From the NCBI RefSeq assembly GCF_001654455.1, contig NZ_CP015772.1, positions 248,001-312,000 of the forward strand: a DNA stretch of 64,000 bases. The letters are read 5' to 3'. The position numbers were made by a program, and so were the translations under genes. Under the pieces are notes generated by a model that saw only the letters and a list, made by a program, of their open reading frames with translations, ran no database searches and was not told where the DNA came from. This document shows, piece after piece, positions 50,849 through 59,964 of this stretch. How positions within the stretch are numbered: the stretch's first letter is position 1; the number at the start of each line of letters is the position of its first letter. This DNA is from Niabella ginsenosidivorans (GTDB taxonomy: Bacteria; Bacteroidota; Bacteroidia; Chitinophagales; Chitinophagaceae).

Positions 50849-52252
50849 ATGGAGAATAGTTTCAACCCTGACAAACAACATACTTTAAAACAGGCAGTAA
50901 GCATCAGCGGCACAGGTTTGCATACCGGTGTGCTGGCCGATCTTACGCTGAAGCCCGCGAATGCCGGGTTTGGTATTCAGTTTCAGAGGGTTGACCTTCC
51001 TAATAAGCCCATGATCAAGGCCGATTGTGACCTGGTTACTGATACCAGCCGCGGCACTACCCTGGAAGCGAACGGAGCCAAAGTAAGTACGGTGGAGCAT
51101 TTGCTGGCGGCTCTGGTGGGTATGGGCATCGATAATGTACTACTGGAGATCAACGGGCCGGAAGTGCCTATCATAGATGGAAGTGCCATGCCTTTTATTG
51201 AAATTATTGAAGAGGCGGGTATTGAGGAGCAGGATGCTGCCAAATTATGGTATTCCATTGATGAGAATTTATACCTTACCGATGAAGAAAAACGGGTAGA
51301 AATGGTCATTATGCCTGCAAGGGAATACCAGATCACCACGCTGATCGATTTTAACTCCCCGGTACTGGGCACGCAGCACGCGGAGCTGAAAACCATGCGG
51401 AACTTTAAAGATAAGATCTCCACTTCCCGTACCTTTTGTTTTTTGCACGAACTGGAAATGCTGCTGCAGCATAATCTTATAAAAGGCGGTGATGTAAACA
51501 ACGCCATTGTGGTGGTAGATCAACCAATTGGTGATGAAGAGCTGGGGCGTTTGAAAAAGATCTTTAACAAAGATGATATTGAAGTGAAAAGCGAAGGTTA
51601 CCTGAATAACCTGGAACTTCGTTTTCCGAATGAGCCGGCACGTCATAAGTTGCTGGATATTGTGGGCGACCTGGCACTGATCGGGTATCCCGTAAAAGGG
51701 CGGGTAATTGCCAACCGGCCGGGGCACAGCACTAATGTGCAGTTTGCGCGGATGATCAAAAAGCATATTAAAGCTAACAAGCATTTAAAGGGTGTTCCCA
51801 ATTATGATCCGAACGTTCCGCCGGTCTATGACCTGCAGTATATAGAAAAAACGCTGCCGCACCGCTTTCCGTTCTTACTGGTAGATAAGATCATTGAGCT
51901 GACCGATGAGCGCATTGTAGGAGTAAAGAATGTAACTTTTAATGAATGGTTCTTCCAGGGGCACTTTCCGCAAAACCCTGTAATGCCCGGTGTTTTACAG
52001 ATAGAGGCATTGGCGCAATGCGGTGGCATACTGGCCATTAATCTTGCCGGGGAAGGAAAGTATGACACCTATTTCCTGAAAATTGATAACTGCAAGTTCA
52101 AGCAGATGGTAAGACCGGGCGACACGATGATCCTGAAAATGGAATTATCAGCACCTATCCGCCGTGGCATCTGCGAAATGCGGGGCACTGTTTATATAGG
52201 CAATAAAGTAGCTACAGAGGCAGACCTGGTAGCGCAGATTGTGAAGCAATAG
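50849..52252 (+). CDS. lpxC/fabZ: Bifunctional UDP-3-O-acyl-GlcNAc deacetylase / 3-hydroxyacyl-ACP dehydratase
   Basis: This 467-residue fusion is typical of Bacteroidota. The N-terminal LpxC part (about 1-310) has SGTGLHTGVLADLTLKPA, the zinc motif VEHLLAALVGMGID, and HKLLDIVGDLALIG. It commits UDP-acyl-GlcNAc to lipid A synthesis. The C-terminal FabZ part (about 325-467) has LPHRFPFLLVDKIIEL and the hot-dog-fold catalytic stretch FQGHFPQNPVMPGVLQIEALAQ, and it dehydrates 3-hydroxyacyl-ACP. lpxD is immediately upstream. lpxA, which often follows in this phylum, is not next to it. Confidence 0.97.
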   Translation: MENSFNPDKQHTLKQAVSISGTGLHTGVLADLTLKPANAGFGIQFQRVDLPNKPMIKADCDLVTDTSRGTTLEANGAKVSTVEHLLAALVGMGIDNVLLEINGPEVPIIDGSAMPFIEIIEEAGIEEQDAAKLWYSIDENLYLTDEEKRVEMVIMPAREYQITTLIDFNSPVLGTQHAELKTMRNFKDKISTSRTFCFLHELEMLLQHNLIKGGDVNNAIVVVDQPIGDEELGRLKKIFNKDDIEVKSEGYLNNLELRFPNEPARHKLLDIVGDLALIGYPVKGRVIANRPGHSTNVQFARMIKKHIKANKHLKGVPNYDPNVPPVYDLQYIEKTLPHRFPFLLVDKIIELTDERIVGVKNVTFNEWFFQGHFPQNPVMPGVLQIEALAQCGGILAINLAGEGKYDTYFLKIDNCKFKQMVRPGDTMILKMELSAPIRRGICEMRGTVYIGNKVATEADLVAQIVKQ

Positions 52253-52283
52253 ATTTTAAGATTTCAGAACAAGCCTCCACACA

Positions 52284-52342
52284 CACTGACAACTGATCCC
52301 GATAACTATCTGGGCTGACAACTGATGACTGACAGCTGATCA
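52284..52342. repeat. Short CTGACAACTGAT-type direct repeats with inserted mini-hairpin
   Basis: CTGACAACTGAT occurs around 52286 and again at 52315, with related CTGACAGCTGATCACT after it. Between the two copies sits the imperfect hairpin CCCGATAACTATCTGGG (52298-52314). It lies between the convergent 3' ends of lpxC/fabZ and sdaA. Confidence 0.5.
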
Positions 52343-52343
52343 C

Positions 52344-53771
52344 TCAGCATTCCGGTAAGCTCAATGGAACATGCACGGCAAGCCCGCCGTCTGCGGTTTC
52401 CTTATATTTAAAATTCATATCCTGGGCCGTGTCCCACATGGTTTTGATAACATCATCCAGCGATACCCTGGCAAAGTCCGGTGTGCTTTGTAAAGCCAGC
52501 TGGCTGGCGGTTATTGCTTTAATGGCCCCCATGGTATTGCGTTCAATACAGGGTACCTGCACCAGCCCGCCGATGGGATCACAGGTCATGCCCAGGTGAT
52601 GTTCCATAGCGATCTCTGCTGCCATCATTGCCTGTTTCTGTGACCCCCCGAGCGCCTCTGTTAATGCCGCTGCCGCCATGGAGGAAGAAACACCTATCTC
52701 TGCCTGGCAGCCACCCATTGCTGCGGAAATAGTGGATTCTTTTTTAAAGATGCTCCCTATTTCGGCTGCGGTCATTAAAAATTTATTGATCTTTTCCGGG
52801 TCATTGCCATCGCAGAAAATAATGAAATAGTGCAATACAGCCGGAATAACACCCGCCGATCCGTTCGTAGGTGCGGTTACCACGCGGCCAAATGAAGCAT
52901 TTTCCTCGTTTACAGCCAGAGCAAAACAGCTTACCCAATCCAGCGTATAACGGAAATTACTTCCTCCTTTACGGATCAGCCCGATCCATTCTTCGTAGTT
53001 CTGATAAGAGACATCGCCGATCAGTTTCCTGTTCAGCACAGCGGCCCTTCTTCTTACATTCAACCCCCCGGGCAATACTCCCGTTTTATGACAGCCCCGG
53101 TAAATACAATCCCGCATGGTGCGCCAGATCTTTTCCAATCCTTCATTGGTTTCTTTTTCGCTGCGCCAGGCCTGTTCATTTTCGGCCACTATTTCACTAA
53201 TGCTTAGCCCGGTCTTGATAGACCATCGCAGCAGATCATCGGCATCATCTATCGGAAAGGGCAGCAGTACGTCATTATTCAGAACAGTGTCTTCCCCCTC
53301 TTCTTTTACAAAACCGCCGCCTATAGAATAATAGGTCTTTGCAACAGGAGCATCATTGTTCGGCGTTGCCAGAAAAGTCATTCCGTTTGAATGATAAGGC
53401 AGCGTTTCTGTAAACAGGAATTCAATATCCGTTTTTGGATCAAAAGCCACTTCTTTTACACCACCCAGCAGCAGCTTTTTTGTTTGCTGTATAGCGGCAA
53501 TGGTGCTGTTGATTTTTTCAACATCAAAAGTTACCGGGTCATAGCCGCAAAGCCCTAATTGTACAGCTATGTCTGTTCCATGTCCTGTGCCGGTTTTTGC
53601 AAGGGATCCGTATAAGAGTACTTTAATGCTTTCAATATTTGTGAGCAGCCCGGCCGCATTCAGAAAACCCAGGAAACGCTCCGCAGCACGCCAGGGGCCA
53701 AGGGTATGGGAGCTGGAAGGCCCCACGCCAATTTTCAACATATCAAAAACCGAGATCGGTTCGTATTGCAT
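52344..53771 (-). CDS. sdaA: L-serine ammonia-lyase (iron-sulfur type, single chain)
   Basis: This 475-residue enzyme deaminates L-serine to pyruvate. It combines the beta domain at the N-terminus ([29 protein letters not shown]) and the alpha domain with Fe-S cysteines, in [25 protein letters not shown] and [19 protein letters not shown], in one chain. The motif [18 protein letters not shown] is typical of the alpha part. It is transcribed alone, convergent with lpxC/fabZ. TAATTTAG, one base off the -7 consensus, lies shortly upstream of the ATG on the minus strand. Confidence 0.95.
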   Translation of the reverse strand: MQYEPISVFDMLKIGVGPSSSHTLGPWRAAERFLGFLNAAGLLTNIESIKVLLYGSLAKTGTGHGTDIAVQLGLCGYDPVTFDVEKINSTIAAIQQTKKLLLGGVKEVAFDPKTDIEFLFTETLPYHSNGMTFLATPNNDAPVAKTYYSIGGGFVKEEGEDTVLNNDVLLPFPIDDADDLLRWSIKTGLSISEIVAENEQAWRSEKETNEGLEKIWRTMRDCIYRGCHKTGVLPGGLNVRRRAAVLNRKLIGDVSYQNYEEWIGLIRKGGSNFRYTLDWVSCFALAVNEENASFGRVVTAPTNGSAGVIPAVLHYFIIFCDGNDPEKINKFLMTAAEIGSIFKKESTISAAMGGCQAEIGVSSSMAAAALTEALGGSQKQAMMAAEIAMEHHLGMTCDPIGGLVQVPCIERNTMGAIKAITASQLALQSTPDFARVSLDDVIKTMWDTAQDMNFKYKETADGGLAVHVPLSLPEC

Positions 53772-53977
53772 AAAATATTCAATTCTGGATCTAAATTACG
53801 ATAAAGGAAGGAATGGTTTTTGTAAAATATAAGCCAATAATCCGGCTTTTATGGACGACCCCCGGAAATAAAAAAATATTTTATTGGAATAACAGCATTG
53901 CATTAAAAGTTACTTTTCAAACGGTAATAACAGGCCTGTTTTGTAACGGATTATCAGCATACAATTATGAACACAGC

Positions 53978-54478
53978 TCAGTCCCCTACTTTTATAAGTT
54001 CTATATTAAAATAAAGGGGCTGGTTGGTTAAAGACCCTGCGTTAGGATTGCAGCCGTAGGCCAGCGACGAGGGAATGATCAACCGTATTTGCCCGCCTTC
54101 TTTAATTTTAGGCAATCCCAGTTGCCAGCCTTTGATCAGCTGGTTCAGCGGAGGGGTGGTAACGCCATCCGGGGTTTTTACATAGGTGGAATCATATGCT
54201 TTTCCATTCATGAAATAAGCAATGTATTTTACAGTAACCGTGCTGCTGAGCGTTGGCGCAGCGCCGGTGCCGGGGTTAATGATCTCAGAGAAGATGCCGT
54301 CTGTTTCCCCGGTGGTATCCATTACAAAAGCGCTGTCCCTTACCATCGCCTTCATGGTATCCAGCTCATTTGAAATGGGAACGGGCGTGCAGGTTTCCAC
54401 ATCATTTTGTTTCAGGCAGCCGGTTAACAGGAGCAACCCGATCAAAACTGCCAGCCCGGCACTGTAGCGCTTCTTCAT
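53978..54478 (-). CDS. FKBP-type peptidyl-prolyl isomerase lipoprotein (array member 1)
   Basis: This 166-residue lipoprotein (lipobox LLTGC, Cys21) has an FKBP domain. VTVKYIAYFMNGKAYDSTY holds the first strand and the Asp of the substrate pocket. LIKGWQLGLPKIKEGGQIRLIIPSSLAYG holds the pocket Trp and the 80s-loop tyrosine. It is one of four paralogues in tandem; all have an extra Cys nine residues after the lipidated one and another after the AYG/AFG motif. It is separated from member 2 by a 495-bp repeat element. It probably assists folding of exported proteins in the periplasm or at the outer membrane. Confidence 0.9.
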   Translation of the reverse strand: MKKRYSAGLAVLIGLLLLTGCLKQNDVETCTPVPISNELDTMKAMVRDSAFVMDTTGETDGIFSEIINPGTGAAPTLSSTVTVKYIAYFMNGKAYDSTYVKTPDGVTTPPLNQLIKGWQLGLPKIKEGGQIRLIIPSSLAYGCNPNAGSLTNQPLYFNIELIKVGD

Positions 54479-54633
54479 TATTATTGATTAAGGTTGAAAT
54501 TTGCGGCTAAATTACAGGAAACCTTTCTATTTGGTAATACAACCCCTGATTCCTCTTAATTTTTTGGCTGAAGAAAGGTCGCTGCTACGCGGCTTATTCT
54601 GTTTGGGAATTTATGGACTGCTACCAAATAGCA

Positions 54634-55128
54634 GAGGCTGTATCAAAGGTTCACTATTATTTTGCTGAATTCCCGCCCGGATGACCCTGGTCGGACGGGT
54701 ATTTCAGCATCTAAATGAGATATAATTCTCAATAGATGCTGAACCAGGTGCCAATGACACATTTGTAAGTAACTGATTTGTACTATTCTTTTCGCATCCA
54801 CATGTATACCTTATTTAAAGCTTCCCTGGTATTTTTTTTATTTGTACCTTTTTGCTTGTCCAAAAAGGTACCCAAAAAAGACTCCCGAAATCGGTTACGG
54901 CACGATTTCGGGGAGCACTTCTATCGGCTTCAGCATATAGTGGTATGTTTCGCTGAAAGCGAAACGCTCAGCTGTTGAATTGCTATCATTAAGCTGATAT
55001 AGCCCTACATTTAGAAAACGCTTTCAATTTGAAAGAACAAATAAATACGTCATCGCATCATTGATTTGGGCCACCAATAATTTACTCAGGATGACATTAC
55101 GTTCTAAAATGACTTTTGATACAGCCTC
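54634..55128. mobile_element. 495-bp MITE-like element with perfect 14-bp terminal inverted repeats
   Basis: GAGGCTGTATCAAA (54634-54647) is exactly inverted at 55115-55128. The element carries no transposase. Inside are the mini-hairpin CCCGCCCG/CGGACGGG (54672-54699) and copy B of the dispersed repeat (54750-55075). The same right end occurs at 11873-11886, and a close variant lies at 15875. I see no clear target-site duplication. Confidence 0.7.
54750..55075 (+). repeat. Dispersed non-coding repeat of about 330 bp, copy B
   Basis: Colinear with 16945-17277. Conserved structured parts are GTTTCGCT-GAA-AGCGAAAC (near 54948-54966), the CAGCT/AGCTG pair just after it, and the CTTTCAATTTGAAAG palindrome (55021-55035). 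Open frames are not kept between the copies (one-base indels and a stop in copy A), so it is not protein-coding. Confidence 0.85.
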
Positions 55129-55184
55129 ATTTGCAGGTAGCTGTTGCTACCTGGTTTGTTCCCGGAACTTGTACGTCCGTTTTG

Positions 55185-55676
55185 CTAATTCGGCTTGATG
55201 CCCAGCAGTTCCACATAAAAGTAGAGCGGCTGGTTGGCCGGAATCAGTACCTGGCCGGTATAGGGATTCACGGATCCTGTGCAGCCATAGGCCAGGGACG
55301 ATTGTATGATCAGTTTTATTTTTCCGCCTGTCTTTATTTTAGGAATGCCGATCTGCCAGCCTTCAATGAGGGAGGAGAGTTTGAATGTAACATTATTGCC
55401 GGCATCAAATTGCTGGCCGTTCAAAAACCGCCCTACATAGTTGATCGTAATGGAATCGGACTGGGCCGGCGCAGTGCCTGTGCCGGGCTCAAGCACCTGG
55501 TATAAAATGCCTGTTGGGTCCTGTTTGGCATCTATAGAGCTGTCTGCTGCAAATTTCTGCATGGATGGCAATTCCTTTGCAACAGGCTGGGGAGTGCAGC
55601 TTCCATCATCGTTACTCTTCATACAACCCGTTATCACAAGGATTACCAGGGCCGTAAAACCTAATAATTTTCTCAT
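55185..55676 (-). CDS. FKBP-type peptidyl-prolyl isomerase lipoprotein (array member 2)
   Basis: This 163-residue lipoprotein (lipobox VITGC, Cys18) has an FKBP domain with SITINYVGRFLNGQQFDAGN, including the pocket Phe-Asp, and LIEGWQIGIPKIKTGGKIKLIIQSSLAYG with Trp and Tyr. Of the four paralogues it keeps the FKBP pocket residues best, so it is the most likely active isomerase. The extra cysteines are at lipid-Cys+9 (NDDGSC) and in AYGC. It is 27 bp downstream of member 3, so members 4, 3 and 2 probably form one transcript. Confidence 0.92.
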   Translation of the reverse strand: MRKLLGFTALVILVITGCMKSNDDGSCTPQPVAKELPSMQKFAADSSIDAKQDPTGILYQVLEPGTGTAPAQSDSITINYVGRFLNGQQFDAGNNVTFKLSSLIEGWQIGIPKIKTGGKIKLIIQSSLAYGCTGSVNPYTGQVLIPANQPLYFYVELLGIKPN

Positions 55677-55703
55677 TTTTGATTAATACTAATATTTTAA
55701 GAG

Positions 55704-56213
55704 TTAATAGCTGGGTGTCATATCAGTTAGCTCATATTCGTAGAAAAGCTGGGAATTGGGCGGCACAATATTCACTCCGGTCATCTGCCTGCACCCAAAC
55801 GCGGAGGAGGAGGGAATGATCAGCCGGATCTTTCCTCCTTTTGTGAGTTTGGCTAATGCATAAGGCACATACACCAGGTTCCCGAAATTTCTTAAGGGCA
55901 TGGTGGGCGGCGGCTGTACGGTAGCCGAATCGATAATTGTGCCGTTCAGGAGCTTTCCGGTATAATGAAAAGATACCAGGGAATCGGTGGTTGGCCTGTT
56001 CGTGCCGGTTCCGGGATCTTCGATATCATAATAAAGGGCCGCCTGGTCATCAAAAGTAAAACTGGTGGTCTGGTGACTGGCTGAAAGAAAAGAATCAATG
56101 ATCTGCCGGTCCTGCTGTAATGAAAGACCATTGGTACAGGGGGGCGTATCATCGTTTTTTAAACAGCCCAGAAGCGTTGTTGCGATAATAATTATGATCA
56201 ATGCTTTCTTCAC
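55704..56213 (-). CDS. FKBP-like lipoprotein (array member 3)
   Basis: This 169-residue lipoprotein (lipobox LLGC, Cys17) has a recognisable but diverged FKBP domain: LVSFHYTGKLLNGTIIDSAT keeps the Tyr and Asp, while the pocket Trp segment reads VYVPYALAKLTKGGKIRLIIPSSSAFG with no Trp. Both extra cysteines of the array are present (DDTPPC and AFGC). Isomerase activity may be weak. It lies 85 bp after member 4 and 27 bp before member 2. Confidence 0.85.
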   Translation of the reverse strand: MKKALIIIIIATTLLGCLKNDDTPPCTNGLSLQQDRQIIDSFLSASHQTTSFTFDDQAALYYDIEDPGTGTNRPTTDSLVSFHYTGKLLNGTIIDSATVQPPPTMPLRNFGNLVYVPYALAKLTKGGKIRLIIPSSSAFGCRQMTGVNIVPPNSQLFYEYELTDMTPSY

Positions 56214-56298
56214 AAAGAGATCTAAATTTAGTATACCGATCGTATATAAAACAGATAACTAAACACTACCAAAATCAATTTTGCCTGCCGTCCTGCTC

Positions 56299-56847
56299 TT
56301 ATTGATTAGAAGCAACGCCCGTTAATGTAAAATCATAAATGAGCTGTGAATTACCTGGAATAACTTTTCCATCGGCAGTATTTTGTGAATTACAGCCAAA
56401 ATAGACAGAGGAGGGCAAAATGACTTTTGCAGTACCGCCTTTTCTTAACTGGGAAAGAACAGTATATTCTACAGTAGCTACCCCGTTTGTATTAACAAAA
56501 TCACTGAGCTTTAGCAGCATTCCCGTATTCGTGTTCCTGCTGATCGTGTCAGATGTACCCAGACTGGTTCCGTCCATTAATGAAATGGAATATTTATAGC
56601 TGATTACAGAGTCTGCTGCCGGCATGCTGCCTTCTCCAGGATTGGTAATACCAATATAAGCATTAATATCGGAGTTAAAATCCATATAACTCATTCCCTT
56701 GTCGTTTATAAATGAGTCAATTACCTGTCGATCCTGACTTAACGAGTAACCAGTACATTGCGGTGTATTATCTGTTTTCATACAGGAAGCAAGGGTTAAT
56801 ACAGCCACAGCAAAAGTCATCAGGGGTACAACAAATGTTTTTTTCAT
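56299..56847 (-). CDS. Degenerate FKBP-like lipoprotein (array member 4)
   Basis: This 182-residue lipoprotein (lipobox TLASC, Cys22) is the most diverged member. VISYKYSISLMDGTSLGTSDT lacks the normal Phe/Tyr-Asp pocket pair, and the Trp segment reads NGVATVEYTVLSQLRKGGTAKVILPSSVYFG. The array-specific cysteines are nevertheless kept (DNTPQC and YFGC). It probably has a binding or structural role rather than isomerase activity. It is the first gene of the array in transcription order. Upstream, across 51 bp, lies a small membrane protein gene on the same strand. Confidence 0.8.
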   Translation of the reverse strand: MKKTFVVPLMTFAVAVLTLASCMKTDNTPQCTGYSLSQDRQVIDSFINDKGMSYMDFNSDINAYIGITNPGEGSMPAADSVISYKYSISLMDGTSLGTSDTISRNTNTGMLLKLSDFVNTNGVATVEYTVLSQLRKGGTAKVILPSSVYFGCNSQNTADGKVIPGNSQLIYDFTLTGVASNQ

Positions 56848-56898
56848 TCTTTTTGTTTAAAGATTAATAATAAATAATAAAATTGAGCCAATAATAGC

Positions 56899-57213
56899 TT
56901 ATTTTTTGTCTTTACGGGCTAATAATTCCTTATAATAGTTTTCATTAATATCCCATTTATGGTAAGACGAGAAGATGCCTACAAACGCAACAATAATAAT
57001 GCCTGCAACCAATAAAACCAGGAAAAGGGAGGGGTCTGCATTGGCCTCCATTGCAGCCCGTTTATACCAGCCGCTGAAAAAGTTGACGAAAATGCCAATG
57101 ACCAGTATGATTCCCAGGGGAGTAGAAATAAGAATATTTTTAAGCGACCGTTTCTTTTTTAAACGGTGCGCTTCCCAATACTTTATAAATGCTTCTTCCT
57201 TTTGGGTGTACAT
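56899..57213 (-). CDS. Small two-pass membrane protein
   Basis: This is a protein of about 104 residues with a basic N-terminus (EAHRLKKKRSLKNIL) and two hydrophobic segments (about 27-47, ISTPLGIILVIGIFVNFFSGW, and about 60-80, FLVLLVAGIIIVAFVGIFSSY). I recognise no family. The ATG at 57213 (MYTQKEEAF) is preferred over an upstream in-frame ATG at 57345, because the intervening sequence is Cys/Pro-rich and lacks protein character. It precedes the FKBP array on the same strand and could be co-transcribed with it. Confidence 0.65.
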   Translation of the reverse strand: MYTQKEEAFIKYWEAHRLKKKRSLKNILISTPLGIILVIGIFVNFFSGWYKRAAMEANADPSLFLVLLVAGIIIVAFVGIFSSYHKWDINENYYKELLARKDKK

Positions 57214-57469
57214 ACCCCAAAGATAATAAACCCTGCCTGAGCACCCGGCATTTTTCAGGCCGGGCAACCTGAACCGGACAATTTTGCAGCTGTACGGGAC
57301 AGGCAGGTTCACCTGGCGTAAGTCCGGCAGGATGGGTGCTCTCAACCCGATGCAATATAGAACGAATGCCTTAAAAGCTGTACAGAGCCTGCGGAATCAA
57401 TGGTAAAATACATTGGGTAACATTAATTTAAGAAATACCCTGTTGCAGGTATAACAATTCTTTCATATA

Positions 57470-58339
57470 TTGCAGTTTAATCGTTTGTTTGTGAAACTAT
57501 CACCCTTACTGGCACAATACCTCTTAAACCACAAGGAATTAAGCTTACCGGGCCTCGGTACTTTTTATGCCGAAACCTACGGTGGCCCTGAAAATGCAAC
57601 GGTTAAATTTGAGCAAAAACCGGTGGAGCAGTTTGACAATAGCGTTATTGCCTATATTTCTGAAGAAACCGGCAAAATGAAAGTGCTGGCAACGTCTGAC
57701 CTTCAATCACAACTGGAGGATGCAATCCGGTTCTTAAATACAGGCAAGCCTTATCTGTTTGCAGGCATCGGCACCCTGTTGAAAAAAGCAGACGGGACCT
57801 ATGATTTTGTGCCCAATACGCAAACGGAGCCACCGAAAAAGAAGGAAGTACCGTTTACGGAACGGAATACGGTTCCGCAGGCCTATATTGAGGAAAAGCG
57901 CAGCGGCAGTAACAGCCGGTCAAAAAGACCCGCAATAATGATCATTGTTTTAGTAGTAGTAGCCATTGGGGCTACGGTATGGTTTTACTCAAAAACGGCC
58001 CGGCCAAAAGAGGCCCCTGTAACCGGCACTGCGGAAACCGGCAGTGCGGTGGATACTGCCGCACATAAAAATACTGCACAGCCTGCAGCCGGTCCAACTG
58101 TTGTGCCCGCTGCAGCTTCAGGCATGGTAACGTATATACTGGAAACCACCAGAGAGCCAAGAGCTTCCAAACGGTACAACCAGCTAAAAAAGATTGATTG
58201 GCCGGTAGAGCTGGAAAAAATAGATTCACTTCATTACAATATATTAATGAAGCTGCAAACCCTGCCGGCAGATACCGCAAGAGTGCGGGATTCCCTCACT
58301 ATAATTTCCGGCAGAAAAGTTACGATCCGCAATAATTAA
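57470..58339 (+). CDS. HU/CCDC81-type DNA-binding-like domain membrane protein
   Basis: This protein of about 289 residues starts with an HU-like domain of the bacterial CCDC81 type (LSPLLAQYLLNHKELSLPGLGTF, residues 9-31; ISEETGKMKVLATSDLQSQLEDAIRFL, 63-88), then a membrane segment (about 154-172, PAIMIIVLVVVAIGATVWF) and a low-complexity Ala/Pro/Thr linker before a short C-terminal domain. Bacteroidota relatives often end in a SPOR domain. The start is uncertain: TTG at 57470 or GTG at 57491, with no ATG. Its 3' end overlaps the convergent S41 gene by 4 bp. Confidence 0.75.
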   Translation: MQFNRLFVKLSPLLAQYLLNHKELSLPGLGTFYAETYGGPENATVKFEQKPVEQFDNSVIAYISEETGKMKVLATSDLQSQLEDAIRFLNTGKPYLFAGIGTLLKKADGTYDFVPNTQTEPPKKKEVPFTERNTVPQAYIEEKRSGSNSRSKRPAIMIIVLVVVAIGATVWFYSKTARPKEAPVTGTAETGSAVDTAAHKNTAQPAAGPTVVPAAASGMVTYILETTREPRASKRYNQLKKIDWPVELEKIDSLHYNILMKLQTLPADTARVRDSLTIISGRKVTIRNN

Positions 58340-59688
58340 TAAATTGATCTTAACCTGCGGCGGCTTTCTACAGCACCCCTGAGTTTGTTTTCGTATTTTA
58401 AAAGTTTTTGATTAGCTACGGGCATCAATACCGGCTGCGCTGCCGGCAATGCCGCCATGGTTCGTAAACCGGTGCGGTCAATACCGGCCAGGGCTGCCGC
58501 CAGCATGGATTCCTGTACATCGCCCCAGTTGCGGTCAAGCCCATCTGTTGCGGTGACCGTGGGTTGAATGCCGTCAAAATAATTTCCCTGCCTGCTGGCA
58601 TTGAGGCTCCTGAATGATACCGGGAAAATATACCAGCTGCCTACTTCGATAGGGAAGAAACCTACAGCCTTGCCATCCGTCCTTGTACCCACTGTATTTA
58701 CTGTCATATAGGGTTTCAGGCTGTTGATCAGTAATTCACTGGCGGAAGCCGTGCCCTGTGTGGTGAGGAAATAGATCTTATCCAGGTTCAGGGAACTTTT
58801 TTTGTTGAAATAGACCGTTGTATCAAAATCCTGGTAATCGGGGTTAAAATTTTCTGTATACATTACTTTTTTGGAGCCGGATGCATTATTATTAACCAGG
58901 TAATTGGCTAAAAGCTCCTGCATCCATACATAGCCCCCGCTGTTATAACGCAGATCCACGATCATATTTGAAATGCCCGCTGTATTGAATTTATTAAAGA
59001 CGCGGGCCATATTACTGACCACGGATGCGGAATCTCCCAAAAAGCTGTTGTATACCAGGTAGCCCACTTTGCCGGAGGGGCGGTTGTAAACAGTGTCCAG
59101 GTAAACAGGCTGCTCTGTGTAAGTAGCAGCTTTCAGCGTGAGCTGCTGGTTGCTTGCGTCCGGCTTTTTAAAGGTAATGGTAGCTTCCTGGCTGTCGAAA
59201 ACAGCAGTTACGATCGCTTCTATTGCTGCTTCCGTTGTGTCAATCCGGGCTACCCCGTCTATTTTTAATACCTGCCATCCCCGCTGAATGCCTGCGACCC
59301 CGGCTGGTGATAATTTTTCAACTGATTTAACGTACAGCTTGTTGGTGCCCGGCATAAAGAAGATGCCCAGGCCAAAATCACCTGCAATGCCCTGGCTTAC
59401 ATCATTCCACTCGCTTTGCCGGATGGCAAAGCTCCATTCATCAACATTTCTCCGGAATTGCTGCTCAAAGCTGTATTTTTTTATATATTCCATTACATCG
59501 TCCAGGCTGCTGAATTGGGAAGCGTTCATGGAAGCCGGAAGCTGATCGTTCCATAAATAAATTTCCTTACTGTATTCAACCGCCTGTTTTAATTCCTGTG
59601 GGGTATTTGTGGTGGATGGGCGATCGTTTTTCCGGCAGGAAAAAAGGAGTCCCATGATTGCCGCGAAAAAAAGCAGATTTTTTTTCAT
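58336..59688 (-). CDS. S41-family C-terminal processing peptidase, lipoprotein
   Basis: This 450-residue lipoprotein (lipobox LLFSC, Cys18) has an N-terminal helical part, a PDZ-like domain (about 110-190, GLGIFFMPGTNKLYVKSVEKLSPAGVAGIQRGWQVLKIDGV) and an S41 protease domain. VDLRYNSGG forms the substrate-binding strand, TTQGTASASELLINSL holds the catalytic serine, and the following TRTDGKAVGF holds the probable catalytic lysine. It acts in the periplasm or on the surface. It is divergent from maeB. Its 5' leader has hairpins, for example TGCCATC/GATGGCA at 59762-59777. Confidence 0.92.
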   Translation of the reverse strand: MKKNLLFFAAIMGLLFSCRKNDRPSTTNTPQELKQAVEYSKEIYLWNDQLPASMNASQFSSLDDVMEYIKKYSFEQQFRRNVDEWSFAIRQSEWNDVSQGIAGDFGLGIFFMPGTNKLYVKSVEKLSPAGVAGIQRGWQVLKIDGVARIDTTEAAIEAIVTAVFDSQEATITFKKPDASNQQLTLKAATYTEQPVYLDTVYNRPSGKVGYLVYNSFLGDSASVVSNMARVFNKFNTAGISNMIVDLRYNSGGYVWMQELLANYLVNNNASGSKKVMYTENFNPDYQDFDTTVYFNKKSSLNLDKIYFLTTQGTASASELLINSLKPYMTVNTVGTRTDGKAVGFFPIEVGSWYIFPVSFRSLNASRQGNYFDGIQPTVTATDGLDRNWGDVQESMLAAALAGIDRTGLRTMAALPAAQPVLMPVANQKLLKYENKLRGAVESRRRLRSIY

Positions 59689-59893
59689 TCGTATAATTTT
59701 TTAATGCCTGGTTTACGCAGGCAGGTTTTGGGTTAATGCCTGCCTTCCGTTGGCAAGCGGGTGCCATCCTGATGGCAACCGGGATGAACATTTTATAATG
59801 AATGTTTCATAGCGCTTCTAAAGTTTCTGAGAATTAACCTGTCAAATATAAGATTCTAATGGCATTAGTTTAAGGCTTTCATACCTAAATAGC

Positions 59894-59901
59894 TATTTTT
59901 G
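59894..59901 (+). promoter_or_regulatory. -7 box of maeB
   Basis: TATTTTTG matches TAnnTTTG and lies 63 bp before the maeB ATG. No strong -33 element is seen. Confidence 0.4.
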
Positions 59902-59964
59902 TAACCGCTGCCGGCTGATTAAGCGTGCTGCACGCCGGGACCAGCCGGATGAGAAACTGATATT

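Larger units (their letters stand above)
54479..55184. other. 0.7-kb gene-free interval inside the FKBP array
   Basis: Nearly all of it is the inverted-end element at 54634-55128. A perfect 8-bp hairpin, CAGGTAGC-TGTT-GCTACCTG (55134-55153), lies between this element and the end of FKBP member 2 and may belong to its terminator region. A 66-codon open frame at 54778 is repeat sequence, not a gene. Confidence 0.75.

Noticed and set aside
52284-52342. Possible CRISPR array from short direct repeats
   Set aside because: The repeats are too short and irregular, have no spacers of even length, and no cas gene is nearby.
54778-54978. 66-codon open frame with a hydrophobic start
   Set aside because: It falls inside the dispersed repeat. 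Copy A has a stop and a one-base shift at the same place, so the frame is not kept.
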